Assembly: GCA_023213315.1 (NCBI GenBank) | Contig: JAKCPI010001593.1 | Coordinates: 1-64,000, forward strand | Source: Euborellia annulipes | Lineage: Eukaryota > Arthropoda > Insecta > Dermaptera > Anisolabididae | Reading direction: 5' to 3' | DNA: 64,000 nt | Shown: positions 12,365 through 24,117 of the stretch, piece by piece | Position numbering within the stretch: position 1 is the first letter of the stretch | Layout: the number at the start of each line of letters is the position of its first letter | Made by a program: the position numbers and the translations under genes | The notes under the pieces: generated by a model | Told to the model about the DNA's origin: nothing | Databases searched by the model: none | Seen by the model: the letters and a program-made list of their open reading frames with translations, nothing else

Positions 12365-12440
12365 GCGAACGCACATAGACACACAACAGAGAAGACAAGA
12401 TATTTTATCTTGTCTTGCTCGATCTAGTCCTGTGTGTGTC
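12365..12440. repeat. short imperfect palindrome
   Basis: AGACAAGATA/TATCTTGTCT forms the centre and GACACACAACAG pairs loosely with the downstream CTGTGTGTGTCC. It is a possible small foldback element. Confidence 0.5.
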
Positions 12441-12654
12441 CTGCCTATTTAAAACTATGTGAATTAGAACTACCCCCCCCCCCTCCCAAATGAGATCGAA
12501 AAATACGCAAGTTGTGGCTTGCCTATTTAAGTTGATTGGGGTGAATATTGTACACAAGACTATTGGAATTAAATGTCTGATCGTGTCATGTCATTTCCAA
12601 TGTGCGTTTGGTCTTAACGAGGAAATATATAAAAGTATTTGGGCAGCCAAAGCG

Positions 12655-12685
<31 letters not shown>

Positions 12686-12688
<3 letters not shown>

Positions 12689-12727
12689 GACGTTTCGAAT
12701 GGCGATTGCACTCTTCATCAGGTCAAA
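12686..12727 (-). ncRNA. hammerhead-like motif, outer stem lost
   Basis: On the - strand: CTGATGA, one A, hairpin GAGTG...CATTC (five pairs, one G-U), GAAAC, GTC. The flanking stem pairs by only one base. It abuts a 30-base A-tract (12656-12685), so the insertion or a later event placed a poly(A) against the motif. Confidence 0.45.
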
Positions 12728-12856
12728 ATTGATGTTAAATTGTCAGGTATGAACTCTTACTGTCGGTGAGAGCAAAGCGCCTAAAAGATAGGCAGCCAAA
12801 GTGTTTTTTTTTTCACCAGACTTATAACTAGAGACCGGATTTTAAGCAAAATGCTT

Positions 12857-14262
12857 TGTGGACGTTTTTTCCTTTTTATTGGGCCCTCGTGGATGTGGGA
12901 GGGGGAATTAAACGTCACCTCTCGCGCTTATTTGGAGGTAGAATTAAGTGGAGAGGAATTTGGAATAGGAATTAAAAATTTGGAAATAAATTTGAAATAA
13001 AAAGAAAAGGTAAATAAATAAAATCTGCTTCGCAATGAATTCCCGCAGAACGCGGGAACGCTGATTGAAATAAGAATGGAAGTAACTCAGGGGTCTTACG
13101 GAGAGTAATCTGATCGTGCTGATAGGAACGCCTGGTGGAATAATTATGGGGAAGACAAGGAAGGGGTTCAAATACTCCACGGCTAAAGAAAGAGAAACAA
13201 ATTTAGAAAACTGAAGAACAATGAATGAACGCTGAAAGAAAAGATTAGGAAAAGAAAAATAATTAATAAACCAAAAATTGAATTTAAAATAACAAAAATA
13301 ATTTAATGAAAAAAAATGGAAAAGATTTAGAATAAAATTTATAAAGAATTCACTTCAGATAATTTTCCTTTACAAGGAGTTGAATAAATGATAAGAACTT
13401 ATAAATATATTAATTTAATTTTACAAATTTTAATAGTACTCTGAAAATGATACTGATTTTAATCTACTAAATGTTCATAATTGTTTTTAGAGAATTCATG
13501 AATTCAAGAGAAATAAAATGGGTTAACGATACCGGTGTTGAAGAAGTCTGAGTGGAATCGAGAGCTCTCGGCAATTTACACACACACGGGGATTCAGGGG
13601 GAGGCCACTGGGTTGAGTGGCGATGTAGCTCCGGTGGACTTCAGGTTCGGTCAGGGTGATCCTCGTAGTTGCATCAGTCCAGGAGGCAGGAGCGATGACG
13701 GAATATTCATTCCGAATAGATGGCCGAGGCCCGAGGGCTCTCAGCCCACACAAGCCTCTACCGCAGCCGCAGGGCGATGTTGTCTCTCGGGCCGCCAAAT
13801 AAAAAGTCCCTCTCTCTGCCGCAGAACGATGTTGACCCGTTCGTGTCCAACGCACAAGTGTTCTGTCTCTCTTCGATCTAGCCACCAGCTACCCCCACTC
13901 CACTCCGTTCTCCCAAGAGGCAGGTGTTCTTACAGAACATTCGAGAAGGGATGAAGAGCCAGAGACAATGCCTTTGTAAGGTCACTGACTCTTTTTAGAC
14001 CAAAGACCTCTTTTGTGCCTTAAAAGCTAAAATTCCCAACTCACACATACAAAAGTAAAAAAGGTTCTTACAAAAAATTGTTTTAAACATTGGACAAAAG
14101 AAAAATACTCTTAACAAAATTTGTTATCACTTAAAACATATTCGAAGAAAAATTATCTAAAAAAAAAATCAATATAATAAAAAAGAGAAAAAAAAATATA
14201 AATTAAATTAAATTAGTAAGATTACAATATCAATCAATATATCAGATCGGATATATTCTACA
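12857..14262 (-). repeat. LTR (3' LTR of the element)
   Basis: It starts TGTGGACG and ends TTCTACA (+ strand), i.e. TG...CA ends. It contains a GC-rich core (about 13556-13909) that appears identical to the core of the other LTR, with more divergent AT-rich flanks. The 120- and 139-codon open frames on opposite strands of the core are considered by-products of GC-rich sequence. Confidence 0.85.
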
Positions 14263-16066
14263 TCCCTTGGCTCAAAGGAATCTTGGGTGTCATATGACAA
14301 TGGACAACCAAGATTTCTGATATTGATTGATATTGTAACGCTGCTTCTTGTAAAAGATTTGAAGCAGGGATTTCAAAAAAACAAAACAAAAAAATAGGCA
14401 ATTATAATTCTCTTCCTTTCTTTTCCGTCAAATTACTATAAAAAAAACATTTTGAGCAAACTCGAATTATCAAAAAAATCAAAAAAAAGGAAAACAGAAT
14501 TTTATTAAAATTATAATGAATGAGAATAACTTTCTTTTTCCGTAGAGCATTCATACAGGGATCGCAAAAGGGGAAGGAGGAAACAAAAAGGATTATCAGA
14601 CGTTCCCGGCAAAACAGAAATCATTAAAAAAATAATATAATGTTCGAGGGGAATCCAATATGGCGATAAAAGAAAATAATTTAAATATGAGATCAAGCAG
14701 ACTCCAGGTGAAATTGATTTGTAATAAAAATATAAAATTAATCATGCTGGCTGTTGTTGGCAACAAAAAAAATAAATAAAGCAATTAATAAAAAAAACAT
14801 CCACCCATCGCAAGGGGGTAATTAAAAAGAATCTATCAACAAGGGTACTATTCTACTCAAACACAACAACCGATTTCCTAAACATAAGTTAACTCGGACT
14901 CCAATAATTTGATGAAATTATGTCACAGGTGAAGTGAAACTTATTTTTCCAACATCCATCGCAAAAATTATCAAACAGAAAATCTAACCACATTTCTCCC
15001 TTTGTAAACTCCTAATCAAACTTTATCACACGTCCTACTTCAATTCCTATCAAACTTTCTCACACAGCAAATATTCTCGTCTTATCGCTTGCAGTGACCG
15101 GGTTGAAGATGGCTAAGCAGGCTTGTAAATTGACCTCTTTGGGTTTAAACAAGGTGTTTTCCTCTTGCCAGAATATAAGGGGGGGGGGGGCGGAATGGGT
15201 TCGGACATTGACATCTCGCGGTTTATCCGATTATTGTCCCTTCGCCGGAATATTTAAATTACTTTGGTTTGCAAAAGATCGAGTAATATTTCTCAAATAT
15301 TAATTATTTTTCATTACTTATTATTAAAATTTATATATATAATTTATTTCTTTACGTGGGGAGCATCAATGACCCGATTTCTACTATCAATCGTCACAAT
15401 AAACCTTATTTGAATGCGCTACTTCTGACAAAGTTTCATCAAATTTATTACAGTCACGACTTTAATTTTAAAAAAAGTAAAAAAAATCAACATAAGAACT
15501 TCCCTTGGCTCTGCTTAATCTTACTATCATCCTGAAGTGAAATAACATTATAAATTGTATAAAATAAAACAAATTTTCCTATCTCTCCCCTGGCTCTGCG
15601 ATTAAAAATTTAGAAAAATGTATAAAAATATAAAAAATATTAATTAATCATTTGACAGGCTACTACGCAAATTTTAAAAAGCTATTCCCTCGATCCATAC
15701 CTATTTTTAAATTAGGACATAATAAAGTAAAAAGAAACATAAAAAGACACAAAAAAACAAAATTTTCCTAAACTAATTCGTGGGATGAGGAGGAAAGGGG
15801 GAGGTATTAATTTCAATTTTTAGTTGAAACAAAGGGAAAAGGGAGAGGGAGGGGGATTGGACAGAAATCGGCCCCTGGTATGCCAAATATACCAGTTTCA
15901 GAGTGGGATTTGTCTGGATTTCGGGCGGATTTATAATTTAGAAGCCGAGGCCTTACGCCATCTTAAATAGCATGAACCCGTTCTACCTCGTGCCTTCCAC
16001 ATTGTGGTCGGAATTTGAACATCGGCGGGGTCAATGGAGGGGTCATAAATGAGAGAGGGGGAAATA
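14263..16066. other. internal region of the LTR element without recognised coding
   Basis: It is AT-rich with many stops. Short frames at 14511-14784 and 15094-15303 have no recognised content. A 10-base G run is at 15181. The - strand frame 15931-16200 is a possible worn tail of gag. Confidence 0.5.
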
Positions 16067-16609
16067 CTATCCCGATTCGCGATCCGAGTCTCGTTCCCGG
16101 TGGCCATAATTAGAACAAATTTTGGAGTGTTCTTTAAATAACAAATTAGATAAATTTGGTCTTGGTTCTTTAGGGGGGAGTAAGCTATTTTCATTTTCAA
16201 TTATGAAACATGCAGACAGACGGACATTATTTTTATGTTTGTATTTATTGAGGTTAGACTTAGAAGAATTTTGAAATTGAATTGGACTTTTATTATGTAA
16301 ATTTTGGACCGACATTTTATTTTGGACAGACACTTCATTTGGGACGGACACTTTGTTTTGGTTTGATGGATTTGGCAACGCTGGATCAACATCGGATTTA
16401 TCATAATTAACAAGGACCTCTGGCACGGGATCGGGGCTCGGAGTGATTGGTAGGAAGGTTGGCGGGTCATAGGTCGGTTTCGGAGGGGGTGTGTTGATAA
16501 TAGGGGTTTCTAAGTGGATTGGTGGAGAGTCAATTTTTTCAGTGTCTTGTGTCGTCTGGGCGAAATTTGAGGGTGCATGGAGTATATGTCGTTCTTGAGG
16601 TTTTTGCAC
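16067..16609 (-). CDS. gag-like ORF of the LTR element, shifted continuation
   Basis: This 180-codon frame overlaps the end of the upstream frame and is Pro- and Asn-rich (PPIHLETPIINTPPPKPTYD, then DPPTFLPITPSPDPVPEV). It includes short VSVPNEVSVQNKMSVQN repeats and a basic segment (SNLNKYKHKNNVR). It ends SNYGHRERDSDRESG. It may be the same protein after a frameshift mutation, or reached by programmed frameshifting. No domain was recognised. Confidence 0.4.
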   Translation of the reverse strand: MQKPQERHILHAPSNFAQTTQDTEKIDSPPIHLETPIINTPPPKPTYDPPTFLPITPSPDPVPEVLVNYDKSDVDPALPNPSNQNKVSVPNEVSVQNKMSVQNLHNKSPIQFQNSSKSNLNKYKHKNNVRLSACFIIENENSLLPPKEPRPNLSNLLFKEHSKICSNYGHRERDSDRESG

Positions 16610-16842
16610 ACCTGGTCAAATTTGTCGTTTATCGATTTATGTATCGATCTCATCTCTCCAATCATCGATTGATTTGCTTGTGTCATTTGAGCCATCATCT
16701 GGTGTAGGGCGCTCATGATGTCGTCATGTCTATCAGGGTTGTCGCCATTGTGGGTTGTGGTCATCGGAACGGGTGGAGAATGGAACAAGGACGGGAATGG
16801 TGGAGCGGCGTTTGCCGAGGGCGCCGGTGGAAAGTCAGCCAT
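16510..16842 (-). CDS. gag-like ORF of the LTR element, 5' part
   Basis: Starts MADFPPAPSANAAPPFPSLF. After a proline-rich N-terminus comes a Met/Gln/His-rich helical stretch (DDIMSALHQMMAQMTQANQ) and KSINDKFDQVCKNLKND, which looks like a coiled coil as in the N-terminus of many Gag proteins. The start lies about 220 bases after the primer-binding-site-like sequence, a normal leader length. The frame then shifts, and the adjacent frame (16609-16067) continues open. There is no zinc knuckle. Function as Gag is inferred from position and composition. Confidence 0.5.
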   Translation of the reverse strand: MADFPPAPSANAAPPFPSLFHSPPVPMTTTHNGDNPDRHDDIMSALHQMMAQMTQANQSMIGEMRSIHKSINDKFDQVCKNLKNDIYSMHPQISPRRHKTLKKLTLHQST

Positions 16843-17059
16843 AGCGTGGTTCAGATATTAATAAAAAGAAGCGCGGTTTAGCGGATGCGGAGTATTGTAA
16901 AAAAAATTAACAAAAATTATAATTTCCTCAAGATCAAAAAAATCGAAAAATTTCAAAGGTGAAAAAAAATCAAAAAAAAAAAAAAAAACAATTATAATTT
17001 ATTTTATTCTAATTAGAGCCAATATTTATTCCAATCAAAAATCGCCAGCACCTTCACCA

Positions 17060-18442
17060 TGTGGACGTTTTTTCCTTTTTATTGGGCCCTCGTGGATGTG
17101 GGAGGGGGAATCAAACGTCACCTCTCGCGCTTAATTGGGGGTAGGATTAAGTGGAGAGGAATTTGAAGAATTCGAATTAAAAATTTGGAAATAAATTTAA
17201 ATAAAAAGAAAAGGTAAATAAATAAAATCTGCTTCGCAATTAATTCCCGCAGAACGCGGGAACGCTGATTTAAATAAGAATGGAGAGTAACTCAGAGTAT
17301 TGGGGAGAGTAATCTGAACGTGCTGATGGAAACGCCTGGTGGAATAATTTATTAACTTGAAGGAAGGGGTTCAAATACTCCACGGCTAAAGAAATAAAAA
17401 AGTAGAAAATAAATTTAGAAAAATTAAGAATGAATGAACGCTGAAAGAAAAGATTAGGAAAAGAAAAATAATTAAATAACAAAGAATGGAATTTAAAATA
17501 ACAAAAATAATTTAATGAAAATAATTGAAAAGATTTAAACAGAAAAATTTATAAAGAATTCAATTGAGATAATTTTCCTTTATAAAAGTTTTAATAAATA
17601 ATAGAAGTTATAAATATATTAATTTAATGTTACAAATTTTAATGGTACCTTGAAATTTATACTGATTTTTAATCGACTAAATGGCCATAATTATTTTAAG
17701 AATTCATGAATTCAAAGAAAGAAATAAAATGGGTTAACGATACCGGTGTTGAAGAAGTATGAAAGGAATCGAGAGCTCTCGGCAATTTACACACACACGG
17801 GGATTCAGGGGGAGGCCACTGGGTTGAGTGGCGATGTAGCTCCGGTGGACTTCAGGTTCGGTCAGGGTGATCCTCGTAGTTGCATCAGTCCAGGAGGCAG
17901 GAGCGATGACGGAATATTCATTCCGAATAGATGGCCGAGGCCCGAGGGCTCTCAGCCCACACAAGCCTCTACCGCAGCCGCAGGGCGATGTTGTCTCTCG
18001 GGCCGCCAAATAAAAAGTCCCTCTCTCTGCCGCAGAACGATGTTGACCCGTTCGTGTCCAACGCACAAGTGTTCTGTCTCTCTTCGATCTAGCCACCAGC
18101 TACCCCCACTCCACTCCGTTCTCCTCAAGTGCAGGTGTTCTTACAGAACATTCGAGAAGGGATGAAGAACCAGTAGACAATGCCTTTGTAAGGTCACTGA
18201 CTCTTTTTAGACCAAAGACCTCTTTTGTGCCTTAAAAGCTAAAATTTTCCCAAAAACATATACAAAAGGAAACAACAAAAAAAGAACATTCTTAACAAAA
18301 TTGGTATCACATAAAACATATTCGAAGAAAAATTATCTAAAAAAAAATCAATATAAAAAAAAGAGAAAAAAAAATAAAAATTAAATTAAATTAGTTACAA
18401 ATTACAATATCAATCAATGCATCAGATCGGATATATTCTACA
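17060..18442 (-). repeat. LTR (5' LTR of the element)
   Basis: Same ends as the other LTR. The core (about 17767-18120) appears base-for-base the same, while outer parts differ by substitutions and small indels (for example around 17281-17345 against 13078-13150). Confidence 0.85.
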
Positions 18443-19146
18443 AAATAATTAGAGAATGATTGTTAATGATGATTAATTTATACCTGCACAAAAACTAATT
18501 AAATATTTTAAGATAGCTTTATATATTTTATATTAAGGGGTTAATATTTCGATGATAATATTAATAATTAAACATTATATCAATTAAAAATATTTATTTA
18601 GGGTTAAACTAGATATGTAATTTAAAATTTCATGAAAATTCCACAATTAATAAATGAAAATATGTGGAATATGTTAATAATAAACATTTTAAATAAAATG
18701 AATAATTCAATTTTTTTTTTAATTTAGAATTAATCTATAAAGAATGCAATTCCAAAAAGTCAAATATTTTTTATTATAAATATAATTTAAAATTATAATT
18801 TAAAAAAATAAATTAGAAATTCATTTTTATAAATGAAATATATTTGAAAAATTCTGTGAACAAATTAATTATCAAAAGAATTCGACATTGACTCTAATTA
18901 GACATTTTATTCAATGTGGTTACTTTGAATGGATAACAGCCAATAAATTAAAATATAGAAAAAATCTACTTCTCAAGGGTTCTCATAGAGATGAAAAGGA
19001 ATTAAACATCTCTTACATTTGATGGTGTTCTGAGGCAGGTGGGGAGACTCCCGAAAGTTAATATGTCGTAGACACTTCGTGAAATTAGACATTTCATAAA
19101 ATGCAGACAGATCGTGTAATGGTCGGTCAGTTACACGAAGTAACTA
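18443..19146. other. AT-rich stretch without recognised feature
   Basis: Simple A/T-rich sequence after the LTR element. No frames, boxes or inverted repeats of note. Confidence 0.5.
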
Positions 19147-20045
19147 AAATTTTTAGGCATTTTTAGGGCCTTAGAAAGATCATGTAATGTTGCAGAATTA
19201 CATGAAATGTCAAAGTTATTTAGACAGCTCATGAAATATCTAATAGCTGTTTTGCCGATCGTGTAATATGTAGGAGTTATCGATTACTGAAAATAAGCCA
19301 AGATATTAGATAAAACAGCCAATTTTATTTATCTATCAAATTAAATTATTAACCCATTCAGACCGAGTGGCTACAATTGTGTACATCAAATCTTGGCTTT
19401 ATTTTAATCCTTTTCCAATAAATTTTTATTAAAAAAGACAAAGCCACCAGGGGTTCTTATATTTTACAAAACCAAAAATATTTCAAATATTTTATTATAT
19501 TTAGTGCCCCAAATACCCCTCCCAAATTTAACACTTTTGACACATCCTTGAATTCGGCAAAAAGCATATTTTTCTTTAATTTTTTTATACTTATTTATTA
19601 TTAACTAATTAAATTTTTATTATTATATAAACATTTTTGTATTATTAAAATTTTATATTTTTGTACAGAATTCTTTTGTCAAAAAACGATCTACACAATT
19701 GTAGCCAACCAAGTAGGTCCCAAATTATTATTTCGAAAGACTTTGAGCTCATCGCACGCATTGATGAAAAATGAATGAAAAAACACTCAATTTGAATAAG
19801 GATGCTGCTTAGATTTTGGAAATTCTTTTTGATAGGTATATTTTTGATCTAGATTTATCATCTAACAATGATAATTGTATTATTGAAAAATCAAATTCAC
19901 TTCAGGTGATTCAAATATTACACGATCTGAAAAACGCCTATTAGACATTTCATGACTGTCTAAATAACAGATATTTTATGTAATTCTGCAACATTACATG
20001 GTATGTCTAAGGCCCTATTGCATTTCACGAACTGCTAAAAATTTT
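19147..20045. mobile_element. long-terminal-inverted-repeat element with inner TTAA-like insert
   Basis: Arms of about 130 bases match in inverse order, with shared blocks CATGTAATGTTGCAGAATTA, TTATTTAGACAG and GATCGTGTAATAT. Inside, TTAACCCATTCAGACC with GGCTACAATTGTGTA (19367) and its inverse TACACAATTGTAGCC (19692) suggests a second, possibly piggyBac-type, element. An acidic open stretch (FDRYIFDLDLSSNNDN, near 19828-19880) could be a transposase N-terminus relic, weakly supported. Confidence 0.5.
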
Positions 20046-21290
20046 AGCCGAAATTATAAATTTTTAATTAATTATTTGAAAGAAATTCAGATTAAATAAA
20101 GACAAATGCATAAATTATATGAAAAATTTCGTTTTCTACATGTGATTATTTTATTGTATTTCTAAAAGAAGATGGAATTCTTGAATGGAAAATTTTCAAA
20201 TTTTTGACCACGATGATTCCATTAAAATATTTTCATATTAAAAAAAAACAATCATATGTAGAAAACCTAGTACCTATCTTGATTCTTACTGTACAAAGGG
20301 CTTAGTCAGACCCTTATTGTAAGCAAATGTTTACAAATAACTAACACTTTTAACATTTCGACATTTATCCTAATTCTTATAATGAAATGCTTGGAAATGT
20401 CAATTTCTAATAAATCATTGCAACTTGTGTTTTTAATTTAAAAATTTTTCAATTATCATATACACTTTATATTTCAACTATACCTTACGGGTGATAGTTT
20501 AATTAAAAGTTTTCGTCCTCTTTTTTTTATTTATTTGATCCTAAGTTTATTGTAAAAAAAAAGAATATTGATGGGAAGGTATTGGGTAGCCTAATTTCCA
20601 AATGGAAAATTGTTTTTGCAATTTATGGTACATTTAATTTTTAATTATTCTTAATCTAGATTTTGGGTCCCAATAAAACATCCTAATTCTAGAAAGTTGA
20701 GAAATAAAATGATATCAAGATGGATATAAAAATGAAGAATACTCATTAATTTTAAATCTTCTTTTTTCATATAATCTAGCATTTCGAAATCTTTTATTAA
20801 AATCCCTCTTTTATTATTTCCTTTATTCGAGAAGAATTTCTATTGGGATATATGAGATTCGTGTTCTTATTCTCATGTAAATTTAATATGTATATTTCAG
20901 ACGATTTCATGACGATGGATTGTCATCTTTCTTTTGATTTCCTTTAGACGATGTCATCTGGATTTTTTTTTTTTTTTTTGGAAATCGACTTACGAACCTA
21001 TTTATGATCTCTTTAAAATTGATAAGGAAATTTAAACGTTGAATTTTCTCTAATAAACGAACTCTACAGTTCAAGAAGAACATAAATACGGTATTAAACT
21101 TGTTTAAAGGCTAAAGAGATTTGACTAAGAGATGGGGAAAGGTCTAGCCAATCAAAAAGCTTGTTTTAGATGTCTGTCAGTGAATTATTTTGTCTATTAT
21201 TTATTATTTCTAAATTTTTGTTAAATAAAAAAAAATTTAAATTTTTTTAGTTTTTTAAACTGGTAATATTGGCTTGAATGAAACATATTT
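20046..21290. other. AT-rich stretch without recognised feature
   Basis: No coding frame over 60 codons and no clear repeat. A 17-base T run lies at 20963-20979. Confidence 0.5.
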
Positions 21291-21755
21291 GGGGGCGGTT
21301 GCTTCACTTCTAATCAACTAGCAAACTTATCCGACGGATAGACGCTTAACCTTCGAGTTGAAAAAATGAGTTTTTCACATGTAATTAGCTATCTGAGGTA
21401 TAAGAAATGATTTGTGAAATTATCAACTTAATAAAGGTATTATTTATAAAAATTATTAAAAATTAAAATAATTAAAGCTAATTATAATGTGTTTTAACAA
21501 AAATTTATAAGTTGAATATATTCCTCTATTTCTGACGTGTACATGAGAAAGGTAGGTTAATTAATTAATTAATTTTAAATTTAATTAACCTGCCTTTCAA
21601 AAATTTATAAATTTCCAAAAAAATAAGGCTTGTGTTCCTAATTTCACTCTTATACCGAACTTAATCATACGATTGACTTAACTAGATGTGAAAAGTCATA
21701 GTCAACTAGTTTATCCGAGGGAGAGCTTGTTAATTAGTACTGAAGCAACCTGCCC
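21291..21755. mobile_element. MITE family M2, copy 1
   Basis: The ends are GGCGGTTGCTTCACTTCTAA and TTAGTACTGAAGCAACCTGCC in inverted arrangement. Extra inverted blocks follow (AACTAGCAAACTTATCCGA against TAGTTTATCCGAGGG direct, CTTATACCGAACTT). A central palindrome lies at 21548-21600. Family mate at 26472-27326. Confidence 0.65.
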
Positions 21756-22352
21756 TTAATTAAATAAATTAAAATTAAAAGATGATATGTTTCAAAATAT
21801 TACGTATAAACACAAATATATATAACATTTATTTGTATTTGAAGATTTCGCACAACAAATTAGGATTATTTAGATATAATTATAGTCGGTTTGATATAGA
21901 ATGTTAAATCTTTTTATTATATAATATGAAAATAAAATTTAAACAATAACAATATAAGAGTACAACTAATCTTGTCAATCACAACAATACTTGTTAATCA
22001 TCTAACAATATTAACAATAAAAAGTCAAGTCAGAATCGAGTTATTAATAATATATAATCCAAATATACAGATCTCGAAAACTATTAGTCATTAAAAAAGA
22101 TTAAGTTATTTGTGATATAAATTTAGAGCCTACTCTTACACTCTAATTAACGTAGTATTAAGAAAGTATGGGCTTGAAATGGGGAATGACAGTCAGCCTG
22201 CCAATCAGAGCGCGCCCTAGGTAAATGCACCACCCATGGTATCAGATTTTAAGAAACAGAACTCCATTATTAAACCAGAACGGGACACAAAAAATATTTA
22301 GTTGTTATTAAAGAAAAATGTTGGACTAAATTTTTTTCTTTTTGAATTTCAG

Positions 22353-22649
22353 GTTAACGGAGGTGGAATAAACTCAGGTCACGATAATGAATGGGAATAT
22401 GAAAATTTGGTCTTGGAACGTGCTGGAACCGGCCTCGGATTCTCCATTGCTGGAGGAACTGATAACCCACATATTGGCGAAGATACGGCTATCTATATAA
22501 CAAAACTAATCCCCGGAGGAGCTGCTGCTGCAGATGGTAGATTGAAAGTCAATGACACAATCCTTCATGTGAACGATATCTCGTTAGTTGATGTACCCCA
22601 CGCCACTGCCGTCGACGCACTCAAAAAAGCAGGCAACGAAGTGCGACTT
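22353..22649 (+). CDS. dlg1: discs-large exon: PDZ1 domain
   Basis: This exon encodes 99 residues and holds nearly all of the first PDZ domain of a Dlg-type MAGUK, which binds C-terminal peptides of membrane proteins at cell junctions and synapses. A short lead (VNGGG..., [12 protein letters not shown]) precedes the carboxylate-binding loop [32 protein letters not shown] and the helix [17 protein letters not shown] follow. The acceptor is TTTCAG before 22353 and the donor is GTAAGT at 22650. Both borders are phase 0. The VNG start matches the known position where alternative N-termini of fly Dlg join. No L27 or other N-terminal exon was found upstream in the window. Domain assignment is by recalled family similarity and the identity is secure. 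Confidence 0.96.
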
Positions 22650-23129
22650 GTAAGTATTAATATTTTGTAAAATTGTGTAACTTTTAAACATTGATTACAA
22701 AAAAAAAAAAAAAAATTTAAATCAAACTTTATATGTATGTTGTGGACTAAATAAACGATTCCTTTTATCATTGTATCATAAAAGGAGACCATTAGCTAAG
22801 AGGATTAATTAAAGCGGGGCAAAGTTAAACTTATTATAAGTTCAAATTTAGATTAAAGCAAAATATTATCCAGGCTTTCATTAATGTAAACAAACAAAAA
22901 AACTTTGGGCTAACAATAATACAAAAAAGCTATAACTGGAAAATTTTATTACCTCAAAAAACTTCTACTTTGTTAGCATATATAGGTACAATATTTTCCT
23001 ATATTTTACTGAAACATACACACCGGACTAAAAGAGGAACTAAGAATTGAAATACACATAAAATAGTAGATTTATTCTTGGACTGTAGAAGGTGTTAATT
23101 AAGTTAAGGAACTAAGGTACAGTCGTGAC

Positions 23130-23510
23130 TAGGGATGTTCGATTATGGAAACAAATAATCGATTATCGATTATGAAAAATCGATTATTCCGATTAATCGA
23201 TTATCGTAAATAATCGATTATTCGATTAATCGATTATCGTAAATAATCGATTATTTCGATTAATCGATTAACGTAAATAATCGATTATTTCGATTAATCG
23301 ATTATCGTAAATAATCGATTATTTCGATTAATCGATTATCGTAAATAATCGATTATTCCGATTAATCGGTTATCGTAAATAATCAATTATTTTTTTCATA
23401 ATCAATTAAATCCATTTCATTCGACCTTTTTTTCCCATTAATCGGGTCTTTTTCATAATCGATTATTCGATTATATTTTTTTAAATAATCGATTATTTTG
23501 TACAAGCCTA
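23130..23510. mobile_element. hAT-type MITE filled with a 34-bp tandem repeat
   Basis: The ends are TAGGGATGT and the inverse of TAGGCTTGT. The flanks are GTCGTGAC (23122-23129) and GTCGTCAC (23511-23518), an 8-bp target duplication with one mismatch. The interior is built from about five and a half copies of a 34-base unit containing CGATTAATCGATTATCG and TAAATAATCGATTATTT. The repeat unit is itself nearly palindromic. Confidence 0.75.
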
Positions 23511-23833
23511 GTCGTCACACCCTTAGATATCGAAAACTCATTTTTAAAATAATATTTTTTTATAGAAATCAAGGAATATAATTGCTGAGACAACACTTGG
23601 GACAGCTAATCGTTTTGGTTGCCTAAGCACAAGTCGAACTTTTCCCTTGCCGCCTGTACAATAATTAGTTCAAAACCTAGTTTTTTAACTTATCAGAAGT
23701 TTTTTTTTAGTTTAAATTTTTTTTAGAAAAAAACTACTTTTTTCAAGTAAAAAAAAAAAATATTTCAAAACGGATTATAGTGTAGTATCAATGCGAAGTA
23801 TTGATTAATTGATTTAGAAGATTATTATTATAA

Positions 23834-24117
23834 AATAAAAGACATTTTTTAGCATAAATCGTGGTTTATTTTAGCAAATAATAATACAAAAAGTGTGTTA
23901 TTAATTACAATAAAATACGTTTCGGTTGCTAATTTTGCAGCCGTCATCAGGTAGATAATGCATTCACTTTTGAAGAATGAACCCACCAACTGTTAGTGTC
24001 ACTTAGCTGCAGAAATAGCAGCCGATACGTTGTATTTTATTGTAATTAATAGCATACTTTTTGTATTATTATTTGCTAAAATAAACCAAGATTTATGCCA
24101 AAAATGTCTTTTATTTC
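23834..24117. repeat. foldback repeat with decayed hammerhead-like motif
   Basis: The arms AAATAAAAGACATTTTTTAG...CAAAAAGTGTGTTATTAATT and their inverse end at about 24117. The left arm keeps CTGATGA...GAAAC-GTA on the - strand (23930-23956), with one mismatch in the hairpin and no outer stem. In the right arm GAAAC has become GATAC. Confidence 0.7.

Larger units (their letters stand above)
12857..18442 (-). mobile_element. LTR retrotransposon, non-autonomous
   Basis: Two long direct repeats bound a 2.8 kb internal region. Orientation is - because the gag-like frames and a TGG-initial primer-binding-site-like sequence (17059 downward, TGGTGAAGGTGCTGGCG) lie next to the 17060 repeat. A purine-rich tract (AGCCAAGGGA on the - strand) abuts the 12857-14262 repeat. 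No polymerase, protease or integrase coding was found. No matching short target duplication was seen at the outer ends. Confidence 0.85.

Noticed and set aside
13523..13954. Overlapping 120- and 139-codon frames on both strands, repeated at 17734-18165
   Set aside because: They lie in the GC-rich core of both LTRs, overlap each other on opposite strands and show no domain. Their conservation is explained by the identical LTR cores.
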